From NCBI RefSeq assembly GCF_016406125.1, contig NZ_CP066339.1, positions 744,001-808,000 on the forward strand: a stretch of 64,000 nt of DNA, written 5' to 3'. Shown here piece after piece: positions 27,285-35,370 of this stretch. The position numbers were made by a program, and so were the translations under genes. The stretch comes from Alicyclobacillus sp. SO9 (GTDB taxonomy: Bacteria; Bacillota; Bacilli; Alicyclobacillales; Alicyclobacillaceae). Below the pieces are notes generated by a model that worked only from the letters and a program-made list of their open reading frames with translations, did not search any database and was not told where the DNA came from. Positions within the stretch are counted from its first letter, which is position 1; every line of letters starts with the position of its first letter.

Positions 27285-27818
27285 TTACGATAATGCTTTT
27301 TTCCAAACAGAAAAAGTATGTTCTCCCACGAGTTTAACTCGACGACTATGCATTGTAAAAACAAGAGTTGGAAAACCAGTTATCAATTTCTTGTTCTCTT
27401 TCAAGGCATAGTAAACCTTAAATCCGGTTATCCCCAGCATCTTGAATTCTTTTTTAGAAGTGGCTACAGCCTCCTTTAAGGATGTATTTTTGGGGAAGCC
27501 TGTACTCACAATAACAGGAGGATTCTTTAGTTTGCTCTGTCCAGATGACAGTAGAAGTAAAGTCCTTTGACAATGTGGACACCAGTATGCTTCAAATAAA
27601 ATTGGTTGGGTTTTATTGAATGTTATAGGATTTCCGTTTTTATTTACGATAGTCATACTATGTAATTCTGTTGGAGTTATTGACTTGACGTCAAAACTGG
27701 AATCAGGTGTCGTTTTTTCCTTGTTTAATAAATTTTGTACTTTTAACGCAGGCTGTTGAGATGAACACCCTGTAAGTAACAAACTTCCCAAGACAACCAT
27801 TAGTAATATTCTTCTCAT
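27285..27818 (-). CDS. Thioredoxin-like lipoprotein with CPHC active site
   Basis: A 177-residue lipoprotein: a basic start, hydrophobic segment and lipobox LLTGC, then a soluble thioredoxin fold. The redox motif WCPHC lies about 75 residues after the lipid cysteine, preceded by ILFEAY as in thioredoxin-like proteins. CPHC is the active site of DsbA-type oxidases. A FPTLVF segment supplies the cis-proline loop. The start at 27818 is favoured over 27839, which has no ribosome site. It lies between the prodomain protein and the protease and near a VKOR gene, suggesting oxidative folding of the exported protease. Confidence 0.78.
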   Translation of the reverse strand: MRRILLMVVLGSLLLTGCSSQQPALKVQNLLNKEKTTPDSSFDVKSITPTELHSMTIVNKNGNPITFNKTQPILFEAYWCPHCQRTLLLLSSGQSKLKNPPVIVSTGFPKNTSLKEAVATSKKEFKMLGITGFKVYYALKENKKLITGFPTLVFTMHSRRVKLVGEHTFSVWKKALS

Positions 27819-27847
27819 TTTACACCATCTCTTAGACATTTATTGTG

Positions 27848-27886
27848 TTCTACACAGGGAGAGGTGTACCTCTTCCCTGTGTAGAA
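27848..27886 (-). terminator. Long near-perfect hairpin between protease and thioredoxin-like genes
   Basis: TTCTACACAGGGAGAGG is followed after a short loop by CCTCTTCCCTGTGTAGAA, a stem of about 17 bp with one bulged base. It lies just after the protease stop and before the thioredoxin-like start. There is no clear U run, so it may be a terminator, an attenuator that lowers downstream expression, or an RNA-stabilising hairpin. Confidence 0.65.
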
Positions 27887-27895
27887 TCACTATAC

Positions 27896-29122
27896 TCAGG
27901 TATTAATTGAAACTCCAAAATAGTTGAGAATGTTATTTATATTTTCATAATACAAATTGGTATAACATTGCCTGTTATTTGGATAGTTAGTACATGTGGT
28001 AGATCCGGATCCCGCAGAAACTGTTCCCACCGCATAAAGATAGGACCCTATCCATCGAAATACGGGACCACCACTATCCCCTGCCCCGTTTGCTATACCA
28101 CCACTTGTATTGCTTGCTTCGACTTCATGCGTAAAAGTATATTTCCCGTTGTCGGGGTAAATTGTCATGTCTGCATTTTGGACCACTAACCCACATAGCT
28201 CTCCATCGAACGCCCCACTTTGGCAAACTTGATCTCCTACTACAACCGAACTCGTACCACTGACAGCATCTCTAACAGGATTAGAAGAGCTTCCTGACCA
28301 AATAAGCTTACTACTTCCCCCAGATGCAGAAATCAAGGCAGAATCAATCTCATTGGAGGTACCGTTTCCACTGACTGATCCCATATAACTAAACGATCCA
28401 AGACCTAATGTCATTGCACCATTATATACACTTGTTCCAGTGGAGTAACAGTGTCCAGCTGTCAGTAAAAATGCTTGAGTTGTTGTATGAACACCGAATC
28501 CATCCGTACAATCTCCGGTACTATCATCGGTTATAAAATCCCCCCCATTCCAAGGTGCAGAATCACTTGAGCGACTTGCAGTCAAGTGTGGAATAGAGGA
28601 TGTACCAACACTGTTGACTTCAACATTTGATTTCCCGAATTTCTTAAGAATATACTTCTTTTGACTTGGGGTTAAATTTGCTACGTTAATTTCTTCCTTC
28701 CCAGTCTTGATATCTGGTCCATTACTGACTAAATGAATGCCTTTCGAAAATAACGTCTTTGCATTTTGTGAAACCGTATGGTGAATTTGTAGAAGTTGTT
28801 TTTTACTGTGAGGCGTCTTTATAAAGGTGAAGAGCTTAGACTTGGCCCCATGTCGTATAGCTTTTTCAGCATTTTTACTCAATTTTGTTAAATAAACGTT
28901 AATGTGTTTTCCATTATTCGTTAAGACCACACCGCCATAAAGATTAGGGAATTGAGTCTTTCCTATATCACCAGATTTATAAACACTTACATCAAGAGCA
29001 TCATGTCCTCCTTTCGGAATATTCGAAGCTTGACGACTACTCGCCATTACAGGACTAGAAGCAAATAAAATCCCTCCTAGAAGTCCCACACTGCCGACTA
29101 AGGTAAAAAGTAATCTACGCAT
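27896..29122 (-). CDS. Secreted S1-family (trypsin-like) serine protease with propeptide
   Basis: A 408-residue secreted protease. Signal peptide to about MASS, then a propeptide of roughly 140 residues shared with the neighbouring membrane-anchored protein. The catalytic domain has the triad in order: His in LLTAGHCYS, Asp in NEIDSALIS and Ser in GAGDSGGPVF. Six cysteines in this domain form three plausible pairs (GDCTDG with GHC; VCQSG with ELCGL; TTCTN with RQCYT), so correct folding probably needs disulfides. The size and motifs resemble streptogrisin/alpha-lytic-type proteases. Neighbours encode a DsbA-like thioredoxin and VKOR, matching that need. Confidence 0.88.
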   Translation of the reverse strand: MRRLLFTLVGSVGLLGGILFASSPVMASSRQASNIPKGGHDALDVSVYKSGDIGKTQFPNLYGGVVLTNNGKHINVYLTKLSKNAEKAIRHGAKSKLFTFIKTPHSKKQLLQIHHTVSQNAKTLFSKGIHLVSNGPDIKTGKEEINVANLTPSQKKYILKKFGKSNVEVNSVGTSSIPHLTASRSSDSAPWNGGDFITDDSTGDCTDGFGVHTTTQAFLLTAGHCYSTGTSVYNGAMTLGLGSFSYMGSVSGNGTSNEIDSALISASGGSSKLIWSGSSSNPVRDAVSGTSSVVVGDQVCQSGAFDGELCGLVVQNADMTIYPDNGKYTFTHEVEASNTSGGIANGAGDSGGPVFRWIGSYLYAVGTVSAGSGSTTCTNYPNNRQCYTNLYYENINNILNYFGVSINT

Positions 29123-29296
29123 TAATGGTTACCTCCCTATTTAAAATACACTCATAAGTAGTATTCTTTGTAAATGTTCTATATCCTTCAAATTTTTACT
29201 TAATTATTCAATGTTAATGATCTCGGGAATTGAGATGCAGGGGAGTAAATCCATATCTAGAAGCTAATTGAGAGAACAGGTGTAGCGCTATATAAG

Positions 29297-29734
29297 TTAC
29301 GGACGTAAACGTGATCTGCTCAGATATAGATTACTTATAAAAGAATATAATTCTATGAAAGTTAAGGTACTAATGAACATGAAAGATATGGCACACCAAA
29401 AGCACACGGCATGAATTATAAGTAACTCCGTTAATGTTAAATAAGTCGAAAAAGAGAAAGCTATGAAAATAAGAAGCGTATATGTTAAATTCAAGAATCT
29501 ATTTTTTGAAGAAAGCTGAGTCAAGAATAATACAATATACCCAATTATTCCTATAAACGCAACGGGAATACCGAAAAAATCAGAATAGTGGCTCATATTC
29601 ACTGTATCGCAACCATGTGTTGGACAAAAACTCATTCTTTCAAGATGATACTTGTAAAGCAGAAGATAACAAGAGTCAATGAACCCGGAAATCAACAAGG
29701 TGTTCTTAAGCACTCGCATCATTTGGTATTTCAC
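29297..29734 (-). CDS. Vitamin K epoxide reductase family protein (disulfide generation)
   Basis: A 145-residue protein with four membrane segments. It has the bacterial VKOR layout: a loop cysteine pair (FCPTHGCDTVNMS), the FFGIPVAFIGIIGY segment after the loop, and a CFWC (CxxC) motif near the end of the third helix. VKOR proteins reoxidise DsbA-like partners using quinone. I keep the GTG at 29734; ATGs at 29722 and 29719 are alternatives. With the thioredoxin-like lipoprotein it would form a complete oxidative-folding pair serving the disulfide-rich protease. Confidence 0.8.
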   Translation of the reverse strand: MKYQMMRVLKNTLLISGFIDSCYLLLYKYHLERMSFCPTHGCDTVNMSHYSDFFGIPVAFIGIIGYIVLFLTQLSSKNRFLNLTYTLLIFIAFSFSTYLTLTELLIIHAVCFWCAISFMFISTLTFIELYSFISNLYLSRSRLRP

Positions 29735-30270
29735 ACCTTAAAAAAGACATACGTAGCATAAATGTAATCTTCTACCTTGTTAGAGGGTACTATATATATT
29801 TAAATTACGCAAAAATCCAAATCTATTCAAATAAATAAACCTATATAATATCTGGAAATTGTGATGATGGGCGCAATAAGACGTGCCTACGAGGATTCGG
29901 AAGATCGGGACTAAGGAAATATTCTTGATGTTAATTTCGACCAGTAATGCAAAATGGATATCTCCTGAAATGATCAAGGCAATTTGCCTTCCATGTAATC
30001 CACGTGATGAAAAGTGTTTATTAGCCATGATCTTCGTTAGCATATAACTTTGTGAAAGTGTCGGTGTATGCCAAGAGAGACTTTCCACATCTGCGAACAG
30101 ATTACCTGAGCCCTTAGCGAGGCGCCATAGGCTGTGAGCATCTTGATGTCGTGACTCAGGTTATCAGGGGACAGGATTGTATAGAGGTAAGACACTGAAT
30201 GAGTGGTCGCCTAGGTAGTGGGACAGTACATGGTGAACACATGAGCGGTCCTGTTGGCTCGGAAGTGCGT
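29735..30270. other. Gap between the protease cassette and the second pilus operon
   Basis: AT-rich up to about 30090, then back to the GC content of the pilus genes. A 102-codon minus-strand frame (29780-30088) has no ribosome site, signal or recognisable motif, and I do not call it. The composition change near 30.1 kb probably marks the right border of the inserted protease cassette. Confidence 0.45.
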
Positions 30271-30312
30271 CTGGGCCTTTTTGTCATGCGCTGCGCCATA
30301 GATGGGAGGAGG
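30271..30312 (+). promoter_or_regulatory. Leader of the second tad-like operon, matching the first leader
   Basis: CTGGGCCTTTTTGTCATGCG at 30271-30290 closely matches 18624-18644 before the prepilin peptidase gene. It is followed after a similar distance by a GGAGGAGG ribosome site (30305-30312) and the start at 30319. The conserved element lies about 26 bases before the start in both places. Here the hairpin arm is weaker (GGTCC with GGGCC). Confidence 0.5.
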
Positions 30313-30318
30313 GTTGTC

Positions 30319-30729
30319 ATGAAGAGATATCTCCAGCGCATTTGGCAGGAGGAGGCAGGCAACAGCCTTGTTGGGGACATGGCCTTTGCCCCCTATGCCG
30401 TCTCTATTTTTCTCATGGCTGTGTTTGTCACCGTGATCATCTGTTACGTCGTCTGGGCCAACTTTGTATTCGCGGTCGCTGTGTGGGACGGGGCACAGGC
30501 AGAATCACGGAGTCCTGGAATCGGTTCAACCATTGTCATGCAAACGGTGAAAGATGCAGGAATCAGCACTGCACCCAGTGTCAGCGTGAATGATCACGAT
30601 GGGGACCAGGTGGATGTGTCCGCAACACTACAATTGCCCATTCCGGACTTAGGTGTGTTTTCACAGTATGGATTCCACCCGTCCTTGACACTCACCAAAG
30701 CATATCTTGCGCCGAGGTGGTGGACATGA
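30319..30729 (+). CDS. TadE-like pseudopilin
   Basis: A 136-residue protein. The ATG at 30319 has GGAGGAGG six bases upstream. A short basic leader (KRYLQRIWQEEAGNSLVGD) precedes a single hydrophobic helix of about 25 residues (VSIFLMAVFVTVIICYVVW), then a soluble beta-rich domain. This is the TadE/TadG-type layout: a prepilin-like leader with an acidic residue and Gly just before the helix, so the A24 peptidase encoded upstream may process it. Its stop overlaps the next gene's start by 4 bases. Confidence 0.7.
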   Translation: MKRYLQRIWQEEAGNSLVGDMAFAPYAVSIFLMAVFVTVIICYVVWANFVFAVAVWDGAQAESRSPGIGSTIVMQTVKDAGISTAPSVSVNDHDGDQVDVSATLQLPIPDLGVFSQYGFHPSLTLTKAYLAPRWWT

Positions 30730-31151
30730 AGTTTGGGCTCCTCGCGATGTTGTACAGCCTGTTGATGGCGGTCGTTATGTCCCTTGTTTTCCTGACCCTG
30801 GGGCAGTTGTACATCATCCGTCAAGATGCATCTGCTGCGACGACCGATGCGGCGCTTACTGCGGCTGCAGCCATCCTGCAAAGTGGCGGCACGTATGTCC
30901 TTGACCCTACACCGGCCGTGAATGCGGGTAAGACTGCCTATGCGAGGGTCTGGCAGATGCAGCATCTGCACGGGCTTACCACAGTAGGTCCAGTCAAGAT
31001 GACAGTGGACGCGGACCATGTGAGCGCCACGGGTGCCGTGACATTTACGCCTCTTCCATTGTGGCCGCTGAAAAAACTATTCCCACAGGTGAATTTTGAC
31101 ACCGTCACACTGACCCGTACAGGAACGGCCAACATCCATCAACCCGCATAA
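30726..31151 (+). CDS. TadE/TadF-like minor pilin
   Basis: A 141-residue protein starting at the ATG of a 4-base overlap with the preceding TadE-like gene and preceded by GAGGTGG. It has an N-terminal helix (LLAMLYSLLMAVVMSLVFLT) and an Ala-rich stretch with TTDAALTAAAA, followed by a beta-rich region. Small proteins with one N-terminal helix downstream of TadE are usually TadF- or TadG-like minor pilins. The similarity is structural more than by motif. Confidence 0.6.
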   Translation: MKFGLLAMLYSLLMAVVMSLVFLTLGQLYIIRQDASAATTDAALTAAAAILQSGGTYVLDPTPAVNAGKTAYARVWQMQHLHGLTTVGPVKMTVDADHVSATGAVTFTPLPLWPLKKLFPQVNFDTVTLTRTGTANIHQPA

Positions 31152-31164
31152 AGGAGGGTGTCCA

Positions 31165-32652
31165 GTGAGTCAACCAAGTTGGGATACATTGGAGGCTTTA
31201 CAGTTTCAGGAGTATGAGGAATCTCAAAAGGAACTGGCCGTTGAAGAGGTCTCCCAGGCAGAGGGAGGAACCGATCTGGGTCAACTGGCAACGTATCAGC
31301 AAGAACTGATTGACCGGCTCCTGCAGGAGCCGCCAAGTGAACGAACGCGGATTGAACAGCAGACCTTGCTCCATCAGGTGATTTCCGAAACATCCATACC
31401 GGGGCCTGTACACTTTGACGTCATTGAATCGGTCCTGGACGATATGTACGGATACGGCCCGGTTCAGGAACTGTACGACCGGCTGTCTGTCACGGACATT
31501 CAGATTTTCGTCCCTTTAGCAGATACGGAGGCACATCGGATTCAGTACGTGGAGAATGGGGTACGAAAGGCATTCTCGGGCCGGTTTCGAGACAAAACCC
31601 ACGCCATTAACTGGCTCAACAACAAGTTAGCACGCATCGGACAGCGATTTGACCCGGCCTCCATGACGGTGGACGGGGCCATGCCGGACGGCTCTCGCAT
31701 CCATGCGGTCTACGGACCTTCCGGGTACTCTACCTGGGATTCTGAGGCGGGGTTCCGACTGGTCCGGTGTCTCGTTATCTCCATTCGCCGATTCGGTAAA
31801 CTGTTCACCCCAACGGACCTGACCAATTCTGGAGACGTGACAGCCCGGCCCACACTCTACAGCGCGACAGAATACGGGTTCCAGATGCCGGAGAAATGGT
31901 TCGTGCACCAGGACGCCTCGGTAGATATCGCCACCATGGAGTACTTTCGCATCATCATGGAGATGGGCATCAACTTTCTCATTGCTGGCGGGACGGGCGC
32001 AGGAAAAACCACCTTTGGGAATGCGCTCACCACCTATCTGCCAGCGCACGTAGTGACGCTCATTATCGAGGAATCGCCGGAATTGCAGGCCATGGTGCCA
32101 CACGCCATTCGGCTCTATGAAGACCGCCCCAATTACGTGGGCAGCAGAGTTGGATTCAGTCTCCAGGATGCCCTCAAGGCAGCGCTGCGCATGTTTCCAG
32201 ACCGGATTTTTATTGCGGAGCTGCGAGATCAACTGGCCTATTTGTATTTGCGCGCTATCCAGAGTGGGCACGACGGCTCCTTTACCACCATCCATGCTTC
32301 CAATTGTGCCGCTGCACTCCGGCAGCTCATGACCTATGCCAAGTCCCATCCAGACAAGCCTACGGAGGAATACCTGACCACCGTCATGAGGGAGCGTCTC
32401 GGCATGGTGTTTCACCTCAGTTTGGATAAGAAAGCGAAGGCACAAGGGCTTGCTACGGCCCAGTACGTGGATGAAGTGGTGGAAATTCTGCCGGGCAATC
32501 AAGGCGTGGAGACCCATACGGTGATGCGGTATGAACGCGGGATCGATGAGGCGGGGCAGCCCCGTGGGTATTTCCACTGGATGGGGCCGAGTTCCCACTT
32601 TCTATTACAGATGACGGAACTCGGATTTGAGATTCCCGCATCATGGAGGTGA
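31165..32652 (+). CDS. tadA: TadA/CpaF-type secretion ATPase
   Basis: A 495-residue hexameric ATPase of the type II/IV secretion superfamily that powers Tad pilus extension and retraction. Walker A GGTGAGKTT is near residue 275, the Asp-box region (IIEESPEL) near 297, Walker B RIFIAELRD near 347 and the His box SGHDGSFTTIHA near 370. The N-terminal domain has the CpaF-like DDMYGYGPVQEL segment. The GTG at 31165 follows AAGGAGGGTG. Gene order (tadE/F-like, tadA, tadB, tadC) supports the assignment over VirB11. Confidence 0.9.
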   Translation: MSQPSWDTLEALQFQEYEESQKELAVEEVSQAEGGTDLGQLATYQQELIDRLLQEPPSERTRIEQQTLLHQVISETSIPGPVHFDVIESVLDDMYGYGPVQELYDRLSVTDIQIFVPLADTEAHRIQYVENGVRKAFSGRFRDKTHAINWLNNKLARIGQRFDPASMTVDGAMPDGSRIHAVYGPSGYSTWDSEAGFRLVRCLVISIRRFGKLFTPTDLTNSGDVTARPTLYSATEYGFQMPEKWFVHQDASVDIATMEYFRIIMEMGINFLIAGGTGAGKTTFGNALTTYLPAHVVTLIIEESPELQAMVPHAIRLYEDRPNYVGSRVGFSLQDALKAALRMFPDRIFIAELRDQLAYLYLRAIQSGHDGSFTTIHASNCAAALRQLMTYAKSHPDKPTEEYLTTVMRERLGMVFHLSLDKKAKAQGLATAQYVDEVVEILPGNQGVETHTVMRYERGIDEAGQPRGYFHWMGPSSHFLLQMTELGFEIPASWR

Positions 32653-32656
32653 CGTT

Positions 32657-33505
32657 GTGACGTTTCTTGGTATTGTTCTCATCACCTTTCTGTTGGGGAT
32701 GACCCTTTGGGTCAGGTCCAGACATCGGCTTCATCAACAAAGTATGATGCTGCCCGGTTACCGGCGTACGTTTCGGCAAAAGCAGTCTCTGACGGTGAAA
32801 TGGGGACGTGGAGTCCGGAACTGGTTGAAACATCTGGGCGGGACCTCCTGGATGTTGACGGGACTCGGTACAGTGTTGGGCGCCGCACTGGGATATATGG
32901 GGTTTCAGTCCTTTACAGTGGGCGCACTCGTTGGATTGTGCACCCCGCTGTTCGTGACCTTGTGGCTGAAGAAATACCTGGAGAAAGAGTATCTCCAGCA
33001 GGTGAAAGATACCTTGAGATTTCTCGAATCCTCTTTTTCTAGTGGCGGGCAAATGGAGGATGCACTCCCGGAGATGCTCAATCGGTCGCAAGGTCGCATG
33101 CGACGTGAAGTGGAAGTGGCGGTGGCCCTTCAGCGAAATGGGACACCGATGAGAGACATCCTCATCCATTGGAACGAGATGACACTGGAACCGCATCTGG
33201 CGTTTGCGCTCCGGTCCATTGCAGATGTTCTGAAAGACGCAGGAGATCTCGTCACGGTGGTGTCTGAATCCATCACAGAGATGCAACGGGATGAGCAGTT
33301 TCGGGAAGCCCTGCAGGTGGTAACCCGTAATTCGTGGGTGAATCTTAGCCTGGTTCTGAGTTTCCCTGTCATCTCCTTCTTGCTGTTTCACCATGTCGTC
33401 CTCACAGAACTCCAAGAGATGCCGTGGCTGACGGCAGTCCTTGGCGCTGGCGTACTTGGGTTTGGGTCCATTTTCACCTGGTTCATCTATGTTTCCAGGG
33501 TATAG
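32657..33505 (+). CDS. tadB: TadB-like pilus platform membrane protein
   Basis: A 282-residue T2SF-family inner-membrane platform protein. The GTG at 32657 lies after GGAGGTGA and 5 bp after the tadA stop. It has an N-terminal membrane helix, paired helices at about 75-110, a cytoplasmic four-helix domain with SSGGQMEDALPEM and GTPMRDIL, and two C-terminal helices. This is the T2SF (GspF) layout of TadB. An IS110 copy now separates it from its partner tadC by 1.85 kb; originally the two genes were only about 20 bp apart. Confidence 0.82.
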   Translation: MTFLGIVLITFLLGMTLWVRSRHRLHQQSMMLPGYRRTFRQKQSLTVKWGRGVRNWLKHLGGTSWMLTGLGTVLGAALGYMGFQSFTVGALVGLCTPLFVTLWLKKYLEKEYLQQVKDTLRFLESSFSSGGQMEDALPEMLNRSQGRMRREVEVAVALQRNGTPMRDILIHWNEMTLEPHLAFALRSIADVLKDAGDLVTVVSESITEMQRDEQFREALQVVTRNSWVNLSLVLSFPVISFLLFHHVVLTELQEMPWLTAVLGAGVLGFGSIFTWFIYVSRV

Positions 33506-33679
33506 AAAAGAGCAGCGGTACGATGTCAAGGCCCTAAGGTGACATAATATTTGTCGAATTGCTACTACGTTGGACGTGGTGCCAAAATTAGCAATACTCA
33601 ACTAAGCCCACCCTACCTAGATTTTTAAAATATGGTGAAAAACCTAGGAACTGGTGGATAGAGGTCGATCGCGGTAAGT

Positions 33680-34930
33680 TTATGCGCGTTGTCGGACCCC
33701 TCCTTCCGGAGTGTAAAGTCGGTTGGTCTTTAGCAGATAGAAGACCACTCGCATCAGTTTCCGGGCTGTAAGCGCAAGGGTACGTCCCTCGGCAAATTCC
33801 TTTGGCTCCGCTCTCTTCTTGGCATAGTACTCGGCGAAAACAGGGTCGTGCACCCGGACACTGTTTGCCGCTTCAACCATGTAGTACTTGAGGTAGCGGT
33901 TGCCAGAATGAATCAGTCGAGTTCGGTTGGCTGTGAATTTCCCGGACTGGTGAACGGTCCAAGCGAGCCCGGCGTGTTTAGCGGCTTCCGCGTGGCTCTT
34001 AAACTGGCTTACATCCAGCTCAGCTACAATGCCGGAAGCAAGAATGGGACCGATACCGGGAATGGAATCAAGGGTTTGCGGGATCGTCGCCAAGTGGTCC
34101 TCAATTCCTTTGCGTAGTGCCTTCAGTTGCTCTTGTACCGTTCGAATCACGCGAATACTAGAAGCCATTGCGAGATTGACCGAGTCCGACATCGACTGGG
34201 GTAGCCGGTACGAGGAGCGAGCAGCCTTCTGTAGCACTTTAGCAACGACCTCAGGATTTTCGAATCGGTTCTTGCCATGTGCCACAAGGAATTCAATGAG
34301 ACGCTCAAGGGGCATCTCACAGAGTTCCTCAACGGATTCGAATTCCTCCATGACAGCAATGGAAGTTGCCGAGAGCTTGTTTCTCTTAAAGGGACCTGTG
34401 CTGCTGTAGTCACTGAACTTGAGATACAAGTTCGTCATGAGGAAGTTGCTCTCTCTAGACAGATCCTGCATCAGGTGGTAGCGGGCTCGCGTCAAGCGCT
34501 GCAACGCCATGAGCGGCTCGCTCCAGGTAAAGGGATGCGGGAGAAGGCCTGTCCGAAGCTTAGCTGCGATAAACCAGGCATCTACTCTATCGTTCTTGGG
34601 GGCACTCAGGTAATGGGATTTCTTAAACTCCCTGATAAGACTGGGGTTAAAGACGTAGACCCTACGCTGAACACCAAAGTCCAAATGACGTTGCAGATAC
34701 ATGGCGGCATGGGTTGAGTAGCATCCAGTATGTTCGAGACCAAAGAGAATCTCTTCAGCCTGTTTCTGTTTTGCCAGCTTGGAGATACGATCCTGAAACT
34801 CTAAAATCCCAGGACGATTGTTGGTAACGGTGAATCGACTCACAGGTCGTTTCTCATCGTCCTGTGTTAAGCAGCAAACCACGTTCTCTTGGCTGCCTAC
34901 ATCAATTCCGACAAACAAGGAGGAAGTCAA
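33680..34930 (-). CDS. IS110-family transposase (DEDD recombinase), copy 1
   Basis: A 416-residue RNA-guided-type recombinase. I choose the TTG at 34930, 8 bases after GGAGG; upstream ATGs lack a ribosome site. The N-terminal RuvC-like domain has D in VGIDVGS, E in FGLEHTGCYS and the D pair in KNDRVDAWF. The C-terminal Tnp20 domain has SIPGIGPILA, AGLAWTVHQSG and RLIHSGNRYLKY, with the serine of HSGN expected to be catalytic. The protein appears intact, so the element may be active. It is antisense to the pilus operon. Confidence 0.93.
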   Translation of the reverse strand: MTSSLFVGIDVGSQENVVCCLTQDDEKRPVSRFTVTNNRPGILEFQDRISKLAKQKQAEEILFGLEHTGCYSTHAAMYLQRHLDFGVQRRVYVFNPSLIREFKKSHYLSAPKNDRVDAWFIAAKLRTGLLPHPFTWSEPLMALQRLTRARYHLMQDLSRESNFLMTNLYLKFSDYSSTGPFKRNKLSATSIAVMEEFESVEELCEMPLERLIEFLVAHGKNRFENPEVVAKVLQKAARSSYRLPQSMSDSVNLAMASSIRVIRTVQEQLKALRKGIEDHLATIPQTLDSIPGIGPILASGIVAELDVSQFKSHAEAAKHAGLAWTVHQSGKFTANRTRLIHSGNRYLKYYMVEAANSVRVHDPVFAEYYAKKRAEPKEFAEGRTLALTARKLMRVVFYLLKTNRLYTPEGGVRQRA

Positions 34931-34949
34931 TATAATCACCTCCTTCAGG

Positions 34950-35355
34950 TTGGGATGCAGATGCCTGCGACCTCGGGATGACCCTGGGAAACCCATGAAC
35001 GACAGCCTTGCGAGCTATTGGAATACACCAGACGTCATCGGTGCACGAGCCTCCTTCTGCTGGCAGGAGGGATGACGGACCGGGAAACAGTCAGCGTGTA
35101 GGTCTATTCCATGGGGCCAGGGGAACAATCTTTCCTCGGAAGACACCCTCAGATGAGGGGCAACGGGAGGGATAGGAACATTCCCTTGGTAGACACCTAC
35201 GGCTATTTTCCCAAGATCAGCCCGAGGTCGTAAACACTCACTTTGTCACAGAAAGGTCTATCAACATTTGATTAGGTTTTCAAGGAACAGAAATTTAATA
35301 GAGCAACTACATTATGGTTTTACGTAAACCAATTCAGCAGCTGTTCTTAATATAC
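34950..35355 (-). ncRNA. Predicted bridge-RNA region of IS110 copy 1
   Basis: IS110-group elements encode a structured bridge RNA in the non-coding DNA upstream of the transposase gene. Here that stretch is about 430 bp, long enough for the known size of around 180 nt. It contains hairpins such as CCTCCT with AGGAGG (about 35050-35070) and CCCTC with GAGGG (about 35146-35160), a GGGAGGGA stretch (about 35166-35173), and a palindrome GGTTTTACGTAAACC at 35314-35328. The same DNA is present in copy 2 (about 40731-41136). The RNA's ends and guides are not determined here. Confidence 0.4.
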
Positions 35356-35370
35356 AAGGAGGGGTACAAC

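Larger units (their letters stand above)
33508..35359 (-). mobile_element. IS110-family insertion sequence, copy 1
   Basis: This 1852-bp segment is repeated as 39289-41140 with no difference that I see. It contains a single minus-strand transposase gene, about 170 bp of non-coding DNA on its 3' side and about 430 bp on its 5' side. Limits are defined by comparing the two copies and may be off by the shared AAG/AAGG bases. There are no terminal inverted repeats and no obvious target duplication, as expected for IS110. It separates tadB from tadC and ends 11 nt before the tadC start. Confidence 0.92.

Noticed and set aside
29780-30088. 102-codon minus-strand frame
   Set aside because: No ribosome site, no recognisable motif and unremarkable composition in an AT-rich gap.
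31165-32652. VirB11 ATPase of the T4SS
   Set aside because: The neighbours are TadE/F-, TadB- and TadC-like genes and the N-terminal domain is CpaF-like, so TadA is the better call.
35314-35370. 19-residue N-terminal extension of TadC (and likewise of the VirD4-like protein) starting inside the IS110 end
   Set aside because: The extension is IS sequence that happens to be in frame at both insertions; the native ATGs with GGAGGG sites are far better starts.
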